64,000 nucleotides of DNA from Terrabacter tumescens (GTDB taxonomy: Bacteria; Actinomycetota; Actinomycetes; Actinomycetales; Dermatophilaceae). The notes below the pieces were generated by a model that was not told the origin of the DNA, did no database searches, and worked only from the letters and a program-made list of their open reading frames with translations. Below, in pieces: positions 37,235 to 47,757 of the stretch (positions are counted from its first letter, which is position 1; every line of letters starts with the position of its first letter). The DNA lies in NCBI RefSeq assembly GCF_014646815.1, contig NZ_BMNZ01000004.1:519103-583102 (forward strand), given 5' to 3'. Made by a program: the position numbers and the translations under genes.

Positions 37235-38380
37235 TCAGCGGGTCCAGCGGTAGCCGGTGGGCTCGCCCTCGCCGAGGTCGACGATCGCGGCGACGGGGCC
37301 GCCGCCGTCGGGGCCCTGGTGCGCGGCCGAGACCGACACGAAGACGGCCGGGTCGCCCGTCACCGACGCCGTGACGCCACCGACGGCCGACTTGATCTGG
37401 CGGTGCCAGTGCACGTCGGAGTCGTCGAGCATCGCGTTGCGCCGCCCGTGCACGGTGCCGTCCTGGCTCACCTCGCACTTGAGGAAGACGTTGACGAGCC
37501 TGCCCTGGATGTCGCTGCTGTGCGGGCGCTCGGGCAGGTCGAGCCCGGCGTCCTTGATCGCGCCCCACACGCCGTCGGCGTCGAGCGCGTCCTGCATGAC
37601 GGAGTGGCCGATGCGGTAGCGGCCGCCGACGCCCTTGGCGTTGCCGACGACGACGACCTGCGCCTGGTCGAGCTCGACACCGGAGGAGCAGGATGCGACG
37701 GAGGAGAAGAGCGAGCGGTTGTGCATGATGTCCGCGTCGGTCGGCATCTCGATCTCGCCGAGGGCGACGGCGATGCCGAGGCCGGTCGTGCCGTTGGAGA
37801 GGTCCATCGACTCGTGCGTGTGCTCGGTCCAGACCTCGTGGCCGCGGGACTTCGCGTCGCGGATCGTGTGGATCGTCAGCAGCGGCGTCTTGGTCTGGAC
37901 GTAGTGCACGTCGGCGGGGTCGGTGATGCCGGCGCGCTCCATGGCGACCTTGACCGCGTCGGCGACCTTGCTCACCATCGCGACGTAGCCGATCTCCTCG
38001 GGCTTGATCGGCTCGCTCATGGCGAAGCCGACGGTGAGGCGCGGCTCGTCGGACTGCTCGGCCTTGTCGGCCGGAACGGTCGCGAAGATCGTGGCGTGGG
38101 GGCTGATGATGCCGTCGGTGCCGCCGGACCACACGATCGGGACCTGCTTGACCCGGTCGGCCGGGGCGCCCTTCTCGACGAGCACCTCGCGGAAGGCGCG
38201 GTCTGCGATGATGCGCGTGTAGTCGTTGACGCCGCCGTTGCCCTCCGTCTTGCCGATGATGGCGACGACGCGGCTCGCCTCCATGACGCCGTCGTCGATG
38301 AGCTTGGCGAGCTCCGACGCGTCGGCGACCGAGTGGATGGGGACCTTGCGCACCTCAATGGCTTCGGGCACGTGAATCAC
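37235..38380 (-). CDS. Ring-opening amidohydrolase (barbiturase / cyanuric acid hydrolase family)
   Basis: 381 aa, the normal length. The family's three repeated units are visible: [16 protein letters not shown] with [20 protein letters not shown] with [19 protein letters not shown] and [12 protein letters not shown]; and [22 protein letters not shown] with [12 protein letters not shown]. The enzymes open barbiturate to ureidomalonate or cyanuric acid to carboxybiuret. The sequence alone does not settle which, but the RutG-like permease and molybdenum hydroxylase in the same region favour barbiturate. The GTG start overlaps the carbamate kinase stop (GTGA). A second GTG at 38371 has AAAGG upstream and is an alternative start. 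Confidence 0.9.
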   Translation of the reverse strand: MIHVPEAIEVRKVPIHSVADASELAKLIDDGVMEASRVVAIIGKTEGNGGVNDYTRIIADRAFREVLVEKGAPADRVKQVPIVWSGGTDGIISPHATIFATVPADKAEQSDEPRLTVGFAMSEPIKPEEIGYVAMVSKVADAVKVAMERAGITDPADVHYVQTKTPLLTIHTIRDAKSRGHEVWTEHTHESMDLSNGTTGLGIAVALGEIEMPTDADIMHNRSLFSSVASCSSGVELDQAQVVVVGNAKGVGGRYRIGHSVMQDALDADGVWGAIKDAGLDLPERPHSSDIQGRLVNVFLKCEVSQDGTVHGRRNAMLDDSDVHWHRQIKSAVGGVTASVTGDPAVFVSVSAAHQGPDGGGPVAAIVDLGEGEPTGYRWTR

Positions 38381-39324
38381 CTTTCTCTTTCAGGGTTTTC
38401 GATAACGGTCCCGACGTGGCCGTCGATGGCCGGGGCGAGCTGGTCGAGGGCCGTGATGATCGAGCGGGAGCCGCCCGCGCGGACGAAGCGCATCGCCGCC
38501 TCGACCTTCGGGCCCATGGAGCCCGACGCGAAGTGGCCCTGCGCGGCATACGCCTCCATCTCGTCGAGCGTGACCCGGCCGATGTCGTGGGCGTCGGGCG
38601 TGCCCCAGCCGGCGACCGCGTGCGCGACGTCGGTGGCGATGACGAGCGCGTCGGCGTGGACCGCGCGGGCGAGCAGGGCGGCCGTCAGGTCCTTGTCGAT
38701 GACGGCCTCGACGCCGTGGACGGCGCCGTCGCCGTCGCGGACCACGGGGATGCCCCCGCCGCCGGCCGTGACGACGACGTAACCGGCGGCGAGGAGTGTG
38801 TGGAGCGTGTGCGTCTCGAGGACCTCGACGGGCTCGGGGGAGGCGACGACACGGCGCCAGCCCTTGTCGCCGCGGTCCTCCCAGCGCTCGCCGTGGTCGA
38901 TGAGGGTCTGGGCCTGCTCGCGTGGGAGAAACCGTCCGATCGGCTTCGTCGGGTGCGTGAAGCCGGGGTCGTCGGCGTCGACGAGGGTGCGCGTGATGAT
39001 GGCGGCGACCGGTCGCTCGACGTGGCGGTCGGCGAGCGCGGACTCGAGCGTGTCGAGCAGCGTGAAGCCGATGGTGCCCTGCGTCTGGGCACCGCACCAG
39101 TCGAGCGGCACCGGCGGCACGACGTGCGCGGCGAGCTCGTTCTTGACGAGGAGGTTGCCGACCTGGGGGCCGTTGCCGTGGGTGATGACGACCTCGTGCC
39201 CGGCTGCGACGAGCTCCGCGAGGTGGTGGCTCGCGACGGCGATGGCGTCGAGCTGCGCCTGGGGGGTGGCGCTGCCGTCGGGGCCCGTCATGGCGTTGCC
39301 GCCCAGTGCCACGAGCACTCTCAT
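38377..39324 (-). CDS. arcC: Carbamate kinase
   Basis: 315 aa amino acid kinase fold. Motifs are VALGGNAMT at the start, [21 protein letters not shown] and [15 protein letters not shown]. It converts carbamoyl phosphate and ADP to ATP and carbamate. There is no arginine deiminase or ornithine carbamoyltransferase in the window. The gene is translationally coupled to the ring-opening amidohydrolase instead, as in ureide pathways that release carbamoyl phosphate (the E. coli AllK role). The ATG has AAGGA seven bases upstream. Confidence 0.95.
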   Translation of the reverse strand: MRVLVALGGNAMTGPDGSATPQAQLDAIAVASHHLAELVAAGHEVVITHGNGPQVGNLLVKNELAAHVVPPVPLDWCGAQTQGTIGFTLLDTLESALADRHVERPVAAIITRTLVDADDPGFTHPTKPIGRFLPREQAQTLIDHGERWEDRGDKGWRRVVASPEPVEVLETHTLHTLLAAGYVVVTAGGGGIPVVRDGDGAVHGVEAVIDKDLTAALLARAVHADALVIATDVAHAVAGWGTPDAHDIGRVTLDEMEAYAAQGHFASGSMGPKVEAAMRFVRAGGSRSIITALDQLAPAIDGHVGTVIENPERER

Positions 39325-39414
39325 GGCACGTCCTTGCTTGTCGGGCTTGCCGGGGCCGTCGTCATGGCGTGAGCCTAGGGAGCGCGGACGAGCCCCCGCG
39401 TTGTCACCTCCTGC

Positions 39415-39436
39415 CCAATGAGGGCGCCCACATTGG
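39415..39436. promoter_or_regulatory. Possible operator upstream of carbamate kinase operon
   Basis: CCAATG and CATTGG form an inverted repeat with a ten-base spacer about 90 bases before the arcC start. TAGGCT on the minus strand at 39373-39378 could be its -10. Weak evidence. Confidence 0.25.
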
Positions 39437-39572
39437 CAGATGTATGCCGTCGGCCCAGGCGGGGCGACGGGCGATCCGTCCCGACGTGCGCCGTGGTCGT
39501 CCACCGGGTACGAGGGGATAATGTCGGTAGGCGCCGTCCGGCGTCATCGCTCGAGCGAAGAGGTGGGCACAC

Positions 39573-39818
39573 GTGGGAGTCGGAGTCCTGCTCGCGGTCG
39601 TGGGGGCCATCCTGACCTTCGCGGTCCGGGCCAACACGTCCGTCATCAGCCTGCCCACCGTCGGGATCATCCTCATGGTCGCCGGCGGCCTGCTCATCTG
39701 GCACGGGCGCAACGGCACCCAGCGCAAGCGTGTCATCACGCGCGAGGAGCGTCCGGGCGGCGCCACGACGCCCACGAGCACGGTGCGACAGACCATCGAG
39801 GAACGCGACATCGACTGA
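39573..39818 (+). CDS. DUF6458 small membrane protein
   Basis: 81 aa. Two helices (VGVLLAVVGAILTFAV and VGIILMVAGGLLIWHG) are followed by a basic, Thr-rich cytoplasmic tail. The GAILTFAV...VGIILM pattern is that of the actinobacterial DUF6458 family. Function unknown. GAGGTGG lies about eight bases before the GTG start. Unrelated to the catabolic genes on either side. Confidence 0.75.
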   Translation: MGVGVLLAVVGAILTFAVRANTSVISLPTVGIILMVAGGLLIWHGRNGTQRKRVITREERPGGATTPTSTVRQTIEERDID

Positions 39819-39838
39819 CGCGTCGACGGATTCGGCCG

Positions 39839-40675
39839 TCAGGCCGGCTCGAGCGCCTGCGCCCAGGTCCTGGGCTCGTGCCCGAGCAGGCGGCGCAGCG
39901 TCGAGGAGTCGCCCACGAGCCCGCCCCGGTCGTAGCTGGCGAACATCGCGAGCAGGTCGTCCCGCGCCTGCGCGGTCAGGGACGCGCCCGGCCCGGCGAC
40001 CCACTCGTCGATCTCGACCCGAACGGCCTCCACGGGACGTCCCAGCACGTCCGACGCGACGTGGGCCTGGTCGCGCACGGAGAGGACCTCGGGGCCGGCG
40101 AGGTCGTACGTGACGCCCTCGTGGCCGGGGCGGGTCAGCACCGTCGCCGCCACCTCGGCGACGTCGGCGAGGTCGACGTTGGTGAACGGGGAGTCGAGCG
40201 AGTAGGGGACTGTGATCCGCCCAGCCAGAGCCGCGTCGACGAGGTTCTGGTGGTATGCCGCGGGGCGCAGCACCGTGGCCCCGGGCAGGTGGGTGCGCAC
40301 GACCTTCTCGGCCGCCGCCTTGCGCAGGTGGTGCGGCATCGACGGGTCGTCGGGATGCAGCACGGAGTGGAAGACGAAACGGGACAGGCCTGCTCGTGCA
40401 GCGGCGCCGGCGACGCGGTCGGCGATGCCCACCTCGTCCCGGTGCACGTTCGGCGCCAGGTGGTAGACCGCGTCGGCCCCAGCGACGGCCTCGTCGAGAC
40501 CCGACCCCGTCTCGAGGTCAACGACCGAGATCGACCGGGCCCCAACGGCATACGCTGTCTCGGCGCGTCGCGCCGACCGTACGGCAGCGCGCACGTCGAC
40601 ACCACGTGAGGTGAGGGCGGCCGTGACGGCGCGACCGGTCTTGCCGGCCGCGCCGATCACGAGGACCGTCGTCAT
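39839..40675 (-). CDS. NmrA-like NAD(P)-binding protein
   Basis: 278 aa atypical short-chain dehydrogenase. The dinucleotide loop is VLVIGAAGKTGRAVTAAL. AVYHLAPNVH, FVFHSVLHPD and a Tyr-free active region (HHLRKAAAEKVVR) suggest an NmrA/redox-sensor protein and not a classical dehydrogenase. The ATG is two bases from the hyuB stop, so it may be the last gene of the hyuA-hyuB transcript. Confidence 0.85.
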   Translation of the reverse strand: MTTVLVIGAAGKTGRAVTAALTSRGVDVRAAVRSARRAETAYAVGARSISVVDLETGSGLDEAVAGADAVYHLAPNVHRDEVGIADRVAGAAARAGLSRFVFHSVLHPDDPSMPHHLRKAAAEKVVRTHLPGATVLRPAAYHQNLVDAALAGRITVPYSLDSPFTNVDLADVAEVAATVLTRPGHEGVTYDLAGPEVLSVRDQAHVASDVLGRPVEAVRVEIDEWVAGPGASLTAQARDDLLAMFASYDRGGLVGDSSTLRRLLGHEPRTWAQALEPA

Positions 40676-40677
40676 GG

Positions 40678-42708
40678 TCAGACCCAGTCGACATCCGCCG
40701 CCGTCTGTCCGGCGGCGAGCGTCGCGTAGCCGGGCCCACGGTCGAAGAACGGCTGCTCCTCGGCCCGGTCGCCCCGCAGCTGCTCCCGCAGCGCGTCCGA
40801 GGCGGCCGTGTCGATGACCGGGCTCTCGAGGTCACCGGTCGCGACGACGCCGTAGTCGCGGCGCGCGCCGTCGAACGACACCTTGCCCCAGCGGAGGTCG
40901 CGCTCGACCTCGTCGTACGGGCGGTCGAGCGGGTCGCCCCACCCGCCGCCACCGGTCGTGCGGATGCGGATGACCTGCCCGGCCTTGACGACCTCGGCGT
41001 CGGCGAGGGCGTCGACGGTGCGCTCCTCGGGTCCGCCGACGTCGACGGTCACCTCGAAGGGGCGACCGGCCTTGCCGCCCTTGACGCCCCAGCAGGCGAG
41101 GATCGACCGGTCGGCGATCGACATGAAGTTGGCGTCCTTGAGCATGCGGATGTGCTTCTCGTAGCCGAGGCCGCCGCGGTGGCGGCCGGCGCCACCGGAG
41201 TCGACGGCGAGGCCGAGGCGCTCGACGATGAACGGGAAGCGGCTCTCGGTGAACTCGGTCGGCAGGTTGCGGCTGTCGGGCACGACGTGGATCGTGTCCT
41301 CGCCGTCGGCGTAGTAGCGCCCGCCGGAGCCGCCCCCGAGCACCTCGCGCATGAGGTAGTCGTTGCCGTCGCGGTCCTTGCCGTAGACGCCGGTGTAGCG
41401 GATCGTCTCCTGGTCGGCGGGCATCTTGCCGTCGACGGCCTTGGCGACGACGCCGGCGAGCACACCGAGCAGGCGCAGGATGACGAAGGTGCGGGCGTTG
41501 GTCGGCGCCGGGTAGATCGGGGTGAGCAGCGTGCCCTTCTCGGGGAACTTCATCTCGATGAGCGGCACGATGCCCTCGTTGACGTCGAGCTCGGCCATCC
41601 GCTCGGGGGTGTCGGCGAGGTTGCGCAGGATCGGCGCGAGCCACTTCTTGAGGAAGTTGCCGCCGACGTAGTCGCCGCAGTGGTTGATCGGGCCCTTGGC
41701 CTGCTTGGCGGTGCCGGTGAAGTCGATGATCAGCTTCGGGCCGCCGTCGCCGGGGCCGGGGCCGCCGGTCGACTGCTTCGTCAGGGTGATCCGCTGCGTG
41801 TGCAGCATCGGCTCGTCCACGCCGTCGTGCTCGGCGTAGTCCTCCCAGACGTAGGTGCCGTCGGGGATCTTGCTGAGGATCTCGCGGCGGTAGGTCTCGG
41901 TCGTCTTGTCGAGGATCGCGTCGAAGGCGGCCTCGATGGTGTCGCGGCCGTAGCGCTCGAAGAGCTCGCCGAGGCGGCGGGCGCCCATGAGGCAGGCCGA
42001 GCACTCGGCGTCGAGGTCGGCGGCGAGGCTGTCAGGCATGCGGCTGTTGCGCGTCATGATGCGCAGCGCAGCCTGGTTGGGAACTCCCTTGTCCCACAGC
42101 TTGATCGGCGGGACCGAGAGGCCCTCCTCGAAGACCGTCTGCGCGTTGCTCGGCATCGAGCCGGGCACGGCGCCGCCGATGTCGTCGTGGTGGCCGAACG
42201 CCTGGACGAACGCGACGACCTCGCCTCCGGAGAAGACAGGGACGGTGACGCAGAGGTCGGGCAGGTGGCCGATGCCGCCCTCGGACTCGTAGACGTCGTT
42301 GTGGAAGAAGACGTCGCCCTCGCTCATCTCGTCGAGCGGGAAGTCGCGGGCGATCGGGTGCACGAGCGCGCTGTAGGAGCGGCCGGTCAGCTTGCGCAGC
42401 TGGCGGTCGTGGATGCCGGCGCGGAAGTCGTGCGCGTCGCGGATCATGGGCGAGCGGGACGTGCGCGCGATGGCCGTCTCGACCTCCATCTCGACGCTGG
42501 CGAGGGTGCCCTCGACGATCTCGACGAGGATCGGGTCGACCGAGCTGCCCTCGGGCGTCAGGCGGTTGCCGTGCTCGTATGCCGTGGGGAGCCCTGCCGG
42601 GTTCACCGGGGCGCCGTCGTGGGGGACCGACGCGTCAGGGTGCTGCGACCCCGTGGCGGCGTCGACGGGGGCGAGTCGGGTCGCGGCGGTCTGGCAGGAG
42701 AAGCACAT
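40678..42708 (-). CDS. hyuB: Hydantoinase/oxoprolinase subunit B
   Basis: 676 aa. It matches the HyuB family, with VFFHNDVYESEGGIGHLPDLCVTVPVF, GHHDDIGGAVPGS and DSGGAGRHRGGLGYEK. With HyuA it forms an ATP-dependent amidohydrolase acting on hydantoins, oxoproline or related cyclic or ureido amides. The first 60 residues are extra to the family core and start MCFSCQ, a possible metal-binding pair. The stop of hyuA abuts the start here, so they form an operon with hyuA first. Confidence 0.92.
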   Translation of the reverse strand: MCFSCQTAATRLAPVDAATGSQHPDASVPHDGAPVNPAGLPTAYEHGNRLTPEGSSVDPILVEIVEGTLASVEMEVETAIARTSRSPMIRDAHDFRAGIHDRQLRKLTGRSYSALVHPIARDFPLDEMSEGDVFFHNDVYESEGGIGHLPDLCVTVPVFSGGEVVAFVQAFGHHDDIGGAVPGSMPSNAQTVFEEGLSVPPIKLWDKGVPNQAALRIMTRNSRMPDSLAADLDAECSACLMGARRLGELFERYGRDTIEAAFDAILDKTTETYRREILSKIPDGTYVWEDYAEHDGVDEPMLHTQRITLTKQSTGGPGPGDGGPKLIIDFTGTAKQAKGPINHCGDYVGGNFLKKWLAPILRNLADTPERMAELDVNEGIVPLIEMKFPEKGTLLTPIYPAPTNARTFVILRLLGVLAGVVAKAVDGKMPADQETIRYTGVYGKDRDGNDYLMREVLGGGSGGRYYADGEDTIHVVPDSRNLPTEFTESRFPFIVERLGLAVDSGGAGRHRGGLGYEKHIRMLKDANFMSIADRSILACWGVKGGKAGRPFEVTVDVGGPEERTVDALADAEVVKAGQVIRIRTTGGGGWGDPLDRPYDEVERDLRWGKVSFDGARRDYGVVATGDLESPVIDTAASDALREQLRGDRAEEQPFFDRGPGYATLAAGQTAADVDWV

Positions 42709-42709
42709 G

Positions 42710-44893
42710 TCAGGCCTCCATCTCGGTCGTGGGGGCGGTGGTCGAGTCGGTGGTTCGGGTGATGACGAGGTTGCCGAGCGCGTCGACGCGGACGGCGAAG
42801 CCGGGGTGGACCGGCACGGTCGAGCCGAACTCCTCGACGATCGCGGGGCCCTCGATGACGTCGCCGGCGAGCAGGTCCGGGCGCCACCAGACGTCGGTGT
42901 CGACGTAGCCGTCCTCCGGGTCGAAGCAGACGGGCCGGACCGAGCGGTGGGCCCGCTCGCGCACGTCGGCGGCGCCGTCGGACGGCGCGAGGTCCCGCAG
43001 CTCCGGCCGCGTGATCGGACCGACGCCGGTCACGCGGAGGTTGACCCACTCGACCTGCTGCGTCGGGTCGTTCCGGAAGTCGTAGCCGTAGAGCGCGCGG
43101 TGCTCGTCGTGGAAGCGCGAGGCGACGCCCGCGGCATACGCCTCGTCGACGTCACCCTCGGGGGCCGCGACGCGGACCTCGTAGGCCTGGCCGAAGTAGC
43201 GCAGGTCGACGGTGCGCGTGTAGCGGTGGCTGTCGCGCGAGAAGCCTTCGCCGTCGAGGGCGCTCGCGGCCTTGGCCGTCAGGTCGTCGAAGGTCTTCTG
43301 CACCGCGGCGTGGTCGAGCGAGGAGTGGCGCGAGACGGCGGTCTGGACGTAGTCGTTCTTGACGTCGACGGTGAGCAGGCCGAAGGCCGAGACGTTGCCC
43401 GGGTTCTGCGGCACGACGACGCCGGCGAGGCCGAGGATGTCGACGAGGCGGCAGGCGAGCAGCGAACCGGAGCCGCCGAACGTCGCGAGCATGAAGTCGC
43501 GGACGTCGAGGCCCCGCTTGACGCTCACCTGGCGCAGCGCGTTGGCCTGGTTCCACGCGGATATCTCGAGGATGCCGGTCGCGCAGCGCTCGAAGTCGAG
43601 GCCGAGCCGGCCCGCGAGCTCGGTGATGCCGGCGCGGGCCGCGTCGACGTCGAGGGGGATCTCGCCGCCCAGCAGGTGCGGGGGGATGCGGCCGAGCGTC
43701 ACGTGGGCGTCGGTGATCGTCGGCTCGGTGCCGCCCTTGCCGTAGCAGAGCGGTCCGGGGTCGGCGCCCGCGGACTGCGGGCCGACCTTGAGCGAGCCCT
43801 CGGGGGAGATCCACGCGATCGAGCCGCCGCCGGCGCCGACGGTGACGACGTCGATCATCGGGATCTTGCTCGGGTAGGCGCCGACGCTGCCCTCGGTCGT
43901 CAGGGTCGGCTCTCCGGCGAGGACGACGGAGACGTCGGTCGAGGTGCCGCCGCCGTCGCAGGTGAGCACCTTGTCGAAGCCGGCGCGGCTGGCGATGAGG
44001 CCGGCGCCCAGGGCCCCGGCCGCCGGGCCGGAGAGGACCGTCGTGATCGGCTGGTGCACGACCTCGTCGGCCGAGAGCACGCCGCCGTTGCTCTTCATGA
44101 CGTAGAAGGGGAACGCACGGGGGGCTTCGCCCCCCGTGTCCCCCCCGGAAGACGGGTGTGGCTGAGCCAGGAAGTCGGCCAGCCGGTCGTGGATGTTGCG
44201 GACGTAGCGCGAGACGTTGGGCTTGACGGCAGCATCGACGAGGGTCGTCATCGACCGCTCGTACTCGCGGTACTCGCGCAGCACCTCCGAGCTGATCGAG
44301 ACGACGGCCTCGGGGTGCTCGCGGCGGAGCACCTCGCGCATCGCCAGCTCGTGGCTGTCGTCGGCGTAGGAGTGCAGGAAGCAGACGGCGATCGTTGTGA
44401 TGCCGCGGTCCTTGAACCAGCGGGCCACCGCGACGGCGCGCTCCTCGTCGAAGGGTCGGATCTCGTTGCCCTCGAAGTCCATCCGGCCGCCGACGGTCTT
44501 GACGTAGTCGGCCGGGACGATGCGCGGGGGCTTGACCCAGAAGTAGGAGTTGCCGTAGCCGTCGGGGACGGCCTGGCGGGCGATCTCGAGGATGAACTCG
44601 TAGCCCTCGGTCGTGACGAAGCCGAGCGCCTCGACCTTGCCCTCGAGCAGCTTGTTGGTCGCGACCGTCGTGCCGTGCGAGACGGCGCTGATGTCGTCGC
44701 CGCTCGCGCCCATGAGGTCGAGCACCTTGCGGACGCCGTTGAGGAAGCCGTCGGCCGGGTTGCTCGGGGTCGAGGGGGTCTTGGTCGTGACGAGCTCGCC
44801 CGAGTCCTCGTCGAGTGCGACGACGTCGGTGAACGTGCCACCGGTGTCGATGCCGATGCGGATCCGGCGGACGGGGGAGGTGCTCGCTGTCAT
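42710..44893 (-). CDS. hyuA: Hydantoinase/oxoprolinase subunit A
   Basis: 727 aa actin-fold ATPase subunit. The phosphate loop is IGIDTGGTFTDVVALDE, then SHGTTVATNKLLEG, SNGGVLSADEV, DGGGTSTDVSVV and VGAGGGSIAWI. It activates the amide with ATP while HyuB completes the reaction. About 15 residues (QPHPSSGGDTGGEAPRA) sit before FPFYVMKSNGG where the family has a short loop. They are encoded by a near-perfect GC hairpin. A palindrome 36 bases upstream of the ATG is a candidate operator. Confidence 0.93.
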   Translation of the reverse strand: MTASTSPVRRIRIGIDTGGTFTDVVALDEDSGELVTTKTPSTPSNPADGFLNGVRKVLDLMGASGDDISAVSHGTTVATNKLLEGKVEALGFVTTEGYEFILEIARQAVPDGYGNSYFWVKPPRIVPADYVKTVGGRMDFEGNEIRPFDEERAVAVARWFKDRGITTIAVCFLHSYADDSHELAMREVLRREHPEAVVSISSEVLREYREYERSMTTLVDAAVKPNVSRYVRNIHDRLADFLAQPHPSSGGDTGGEAPRAFPFYVMKSNGGVLSADEVVHQPITTVLSGPAAGALGAGLIASRAGFDKVLTCDGGGTSTDVSVVLAGEPTLTTEGSVGAYPSKIPMIDVVTVGAGGGSIAWISPEGSLKVGPQSAGADPGPLCYGKGGTEPTITDAHVTLGRIPPHLLGGEIPLDVDAARAGITELAGRLGLDFERCATGILEISAWNQANALRQVSVKRGLDVRDFMLATFGGSGSLLACRLVDILGLAGVVVPQNPGNVSAFGLLTVDVKNDYVQTAVSRHSSLDHAAVQKTFDDLTAKAASALDGEGFSRDSHRYTRTVDLRYFGQAYEVRVAAPEGDVDEAYAAGVASRFHDEHRALYGYDFRNDPTQQVEWVNLRVTGVGPITRPELRDLAPSDGAADVRERAHRSVRPVCFDPEDGYVDTDVWWRPDLLAGDVIEGPAIVEEFGSTVPVHPGFAVRVDALGNLVITRTTDSTTAPTTEMEA
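44116..44138. repeat. Perfect hairpin inside hyuA coding sequence
   Basis: CACGGGGGGC and GCCCCCCGTG pair perfectly around TTC. This resembles intergenic hairpins with GGGGCTTCGCCCC cores, but here it lies in frame within a gene. Confidence 0.8.
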
Positions 44894-44928
44894 GGTGAGG
44901 ATTCAACCGGCGCGGGTACCTGCCCGGC

Positions 44929-44947
44929 GTTGGCACATCGTGCCAAC
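44929..44947. promoter_or_regulatory. Candidate operator upstream of hyuA
   Basis: GTTGGCAC-ATC-GTGCCAAC is a perfect 8-3-8 palindrome. It is flanked on both sides by the direct repeat ACCTGCCCGG. Position and symmetry suggest a dimeric regulator site for the hyuA-hyuB operon. Confidence 0.55.
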
Positions 44948-45087
44948 ACCTGCCCGGTTATGGGCCAATCCTCGACAGGGCTCGCCCGATGGCCTCGCCG
45001 GGACCGCTGCGCATGTCGAGGGCGCGCCCCGGGCTCCGTCCCCGGGTGAGCGTGCCACGCTGGCACGACGCGACGAAGGAGTGGGAC

Positions 45088-45524
45088 ATGACGCAGTACC
45101 TCATCGGTGTGGACTTCCAGGCCGGCGACGACCCGGCCCCGATGTCGGACTGGACTCCGGAGGAGGTCCAGGCACACCTCGACTACTACGGCGAGCTCCT
45201 CGGGGAGCTCGAGGCCAACGGCGAGCTGGTCTCGTCGACGATCCTCACCGGGCCCGACCTCGCGAAGATCGTCCGGTCGGACGGGGTGGCACCCGTCGTC
45301 ACGGACGGGCCGTTCCAGGAGTTCAAGGAGTGGCTGGCCGGCTTCCAGGTCGTCGAGGTCGACTCGGAGGAGCGCGCCCTCGAGATCGCGTCGCGCATGT
45401 CGGCCGTGCCCGGCCGCGGCGGTGTGCCGACCCGGCAGCCGATCCACGTGCGCCAGGTCATGGAGCAGGCGCCGGCGGACACCGAGGAGATGGACGCCTT
45501 CCTGCGCACCGCCGGTGGCACCCG

Positions 45525-45528
<4 letters not shown>
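45088..45528 (+). CDS. YCII-related (DGPF) domain protein
   Basis: 146 aa. It starts MTQYLIGVDFQAGDD and contains VTDGPFQEFKEWLAGFQVVEVDS, the DGPF motif of the YCII family. These small proteins are almost always paired with SigJ-type ECF sigma factors, as here. The biochemical role is unknown. The ATG has AAGGAG eight bases upstream. Confidence 0.9.
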
Positions 45529-46745
<1,217 letters not shown>

Positions 46746-46897
46746 ACCCATCGACCGGCGGGTCGTGGTGGGCCATGTGCCCGGCTTCACTCGTCGAGGG
46801 TGATGTCGTGCGCCGCCGCCGGTCGCATGCTGGAGGCAGGACGAGTCACCGGCGTCGCCCGTCCCGGTCGCGGCGCCCGAGCCGATGAGGACGATGC

Positions 46898-47743
46898 ATG
46901 GACGACACCGCGGCGCACGGGGTCGGGCGAGCCCGGACCGTCACACGGTTCGCGCCGTTGACGCCGACCGACGTCGCCGACCTGCTGCTCGGGCTCGCCT
47001 CGGTCGGCGCTGAGGCTGCCGGCCGGGTCGTCGACCGCGCTCGTCCTCCGGTCCTCCTCACCGCCGTCGCCGGCGTCGTCACGTCGTCGGTGACGTCGGC
47101 ACTGAGCCGTCTGGGCGACCGTGTCTGGAGCGCCGACCGGACCCAGGACGTGCTCCGGGTCGGTCGGTCGCGGCGTCGGGAGCTCGGCCTCCGCGCGGAG
47201 GAGGCGGAGCGACGGGTCGCTGCCGCGGTCGTGGAGGCCGTGCTCGACCTCGTGGACCTCACCGACGTCGTCCTCGACCACGTGGACCTCGACGCGGTCG
47301 TGCGGGCGGTGGACCTCGACCAAGCCGTCGAGCGGGTCGACATCGGGGCGATCCTGGACCGGGTGGATGTGGATGCGGTGGTGGCGCGGGCGGACCTGGA
47401 TCGGGCGGTGGCGCGCGTGGACATCCAGGCCATCGTCGACCGCGTCGACGTGGACGCGATCGCGCAGCGACTCGACCTCGACGCCGTCGTCGCGCAGCTC
47501 GACCTCGTGGCGCTCGCCGAGTTCGTCGTCGAGGGGATCGACCTGCCCGGCATCATCCAGAGCTCGTCCGGGGCGATGGCCTCCGAGAGCATCCGCGAGG
47601 TCAGGTGGCAGGGCGTCAGCGCGGACGAGCGGGTCGCGCACGTCGTCGACCGGATGCTCCGTCGTCGCCCCCGCACGCCCGGGCCGGCCCTGCCGGGCAC
47701 CGAGCTCCCGGGCGGTCCCGTCATCCCCGGCACGACGGTCTGA
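46898..47743 (+). CDS. Hypothetical protein with nine-residue repeats
   Basis: 281 aa. Residues about 120-215 consist of around ten consecutive nonapeptides of the form VD(L/I/V)DA(V/I)V-x-R, for example VDLDAVVRA, VDLDQAVER, VDIGAILDR, VDVDAVVAR. The spacing suggests a regular solenoid or an amphipathic surface. There is no signal peptide. The preceding segment has a weak hydrophobic stretch (PPVLLTAVAGVVTSSVTSAL). The C-terminus is Pro/Gly-rich. It is followed 14 bases later by an RDD membrane protein and is probably co-expressed with it. Function unknown. Confidence 0.75.
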   Translation: MDDTAAHGVGRARTVTRFAPLTPTDVADLLLGLASVGAEAAGRVVDRARPPVLLTAVAGVVTSSVTSALSRLGDRVWSADRTQDVLRVGRSRRRELGLRAEEAERRVAAAVVEAVLDLVDLTDVVLDHVDLDAVVRAVDLDQAVERVDIGAILDRVDVDAVVARADLDRAVARVDIQAIVDRVDVDAIAQRLDLDAVVAQLDLVALAEFVVEGIDLPGIIQSSSGAMASESIREVRWQGVSADERVAHVVDRMLRRRPRTPGPALPGTELPGGPVIPGTTV

Positions 47744-47757
47744 ACCGGCAGGCCGCG

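Noticed and set aside
38377-39324. Arginine deiminase pathway
   Set aside because: Only carbamate kinase is present; no arcA, arcB or arcD-like gene occurs in the window.
46898-47743. Pentapeptide-repeat protein
   Set aside because: The repeat period is nine residues with VD at fixed positions, which does not fit the A(D/N)LXX pentapeptide pattern.
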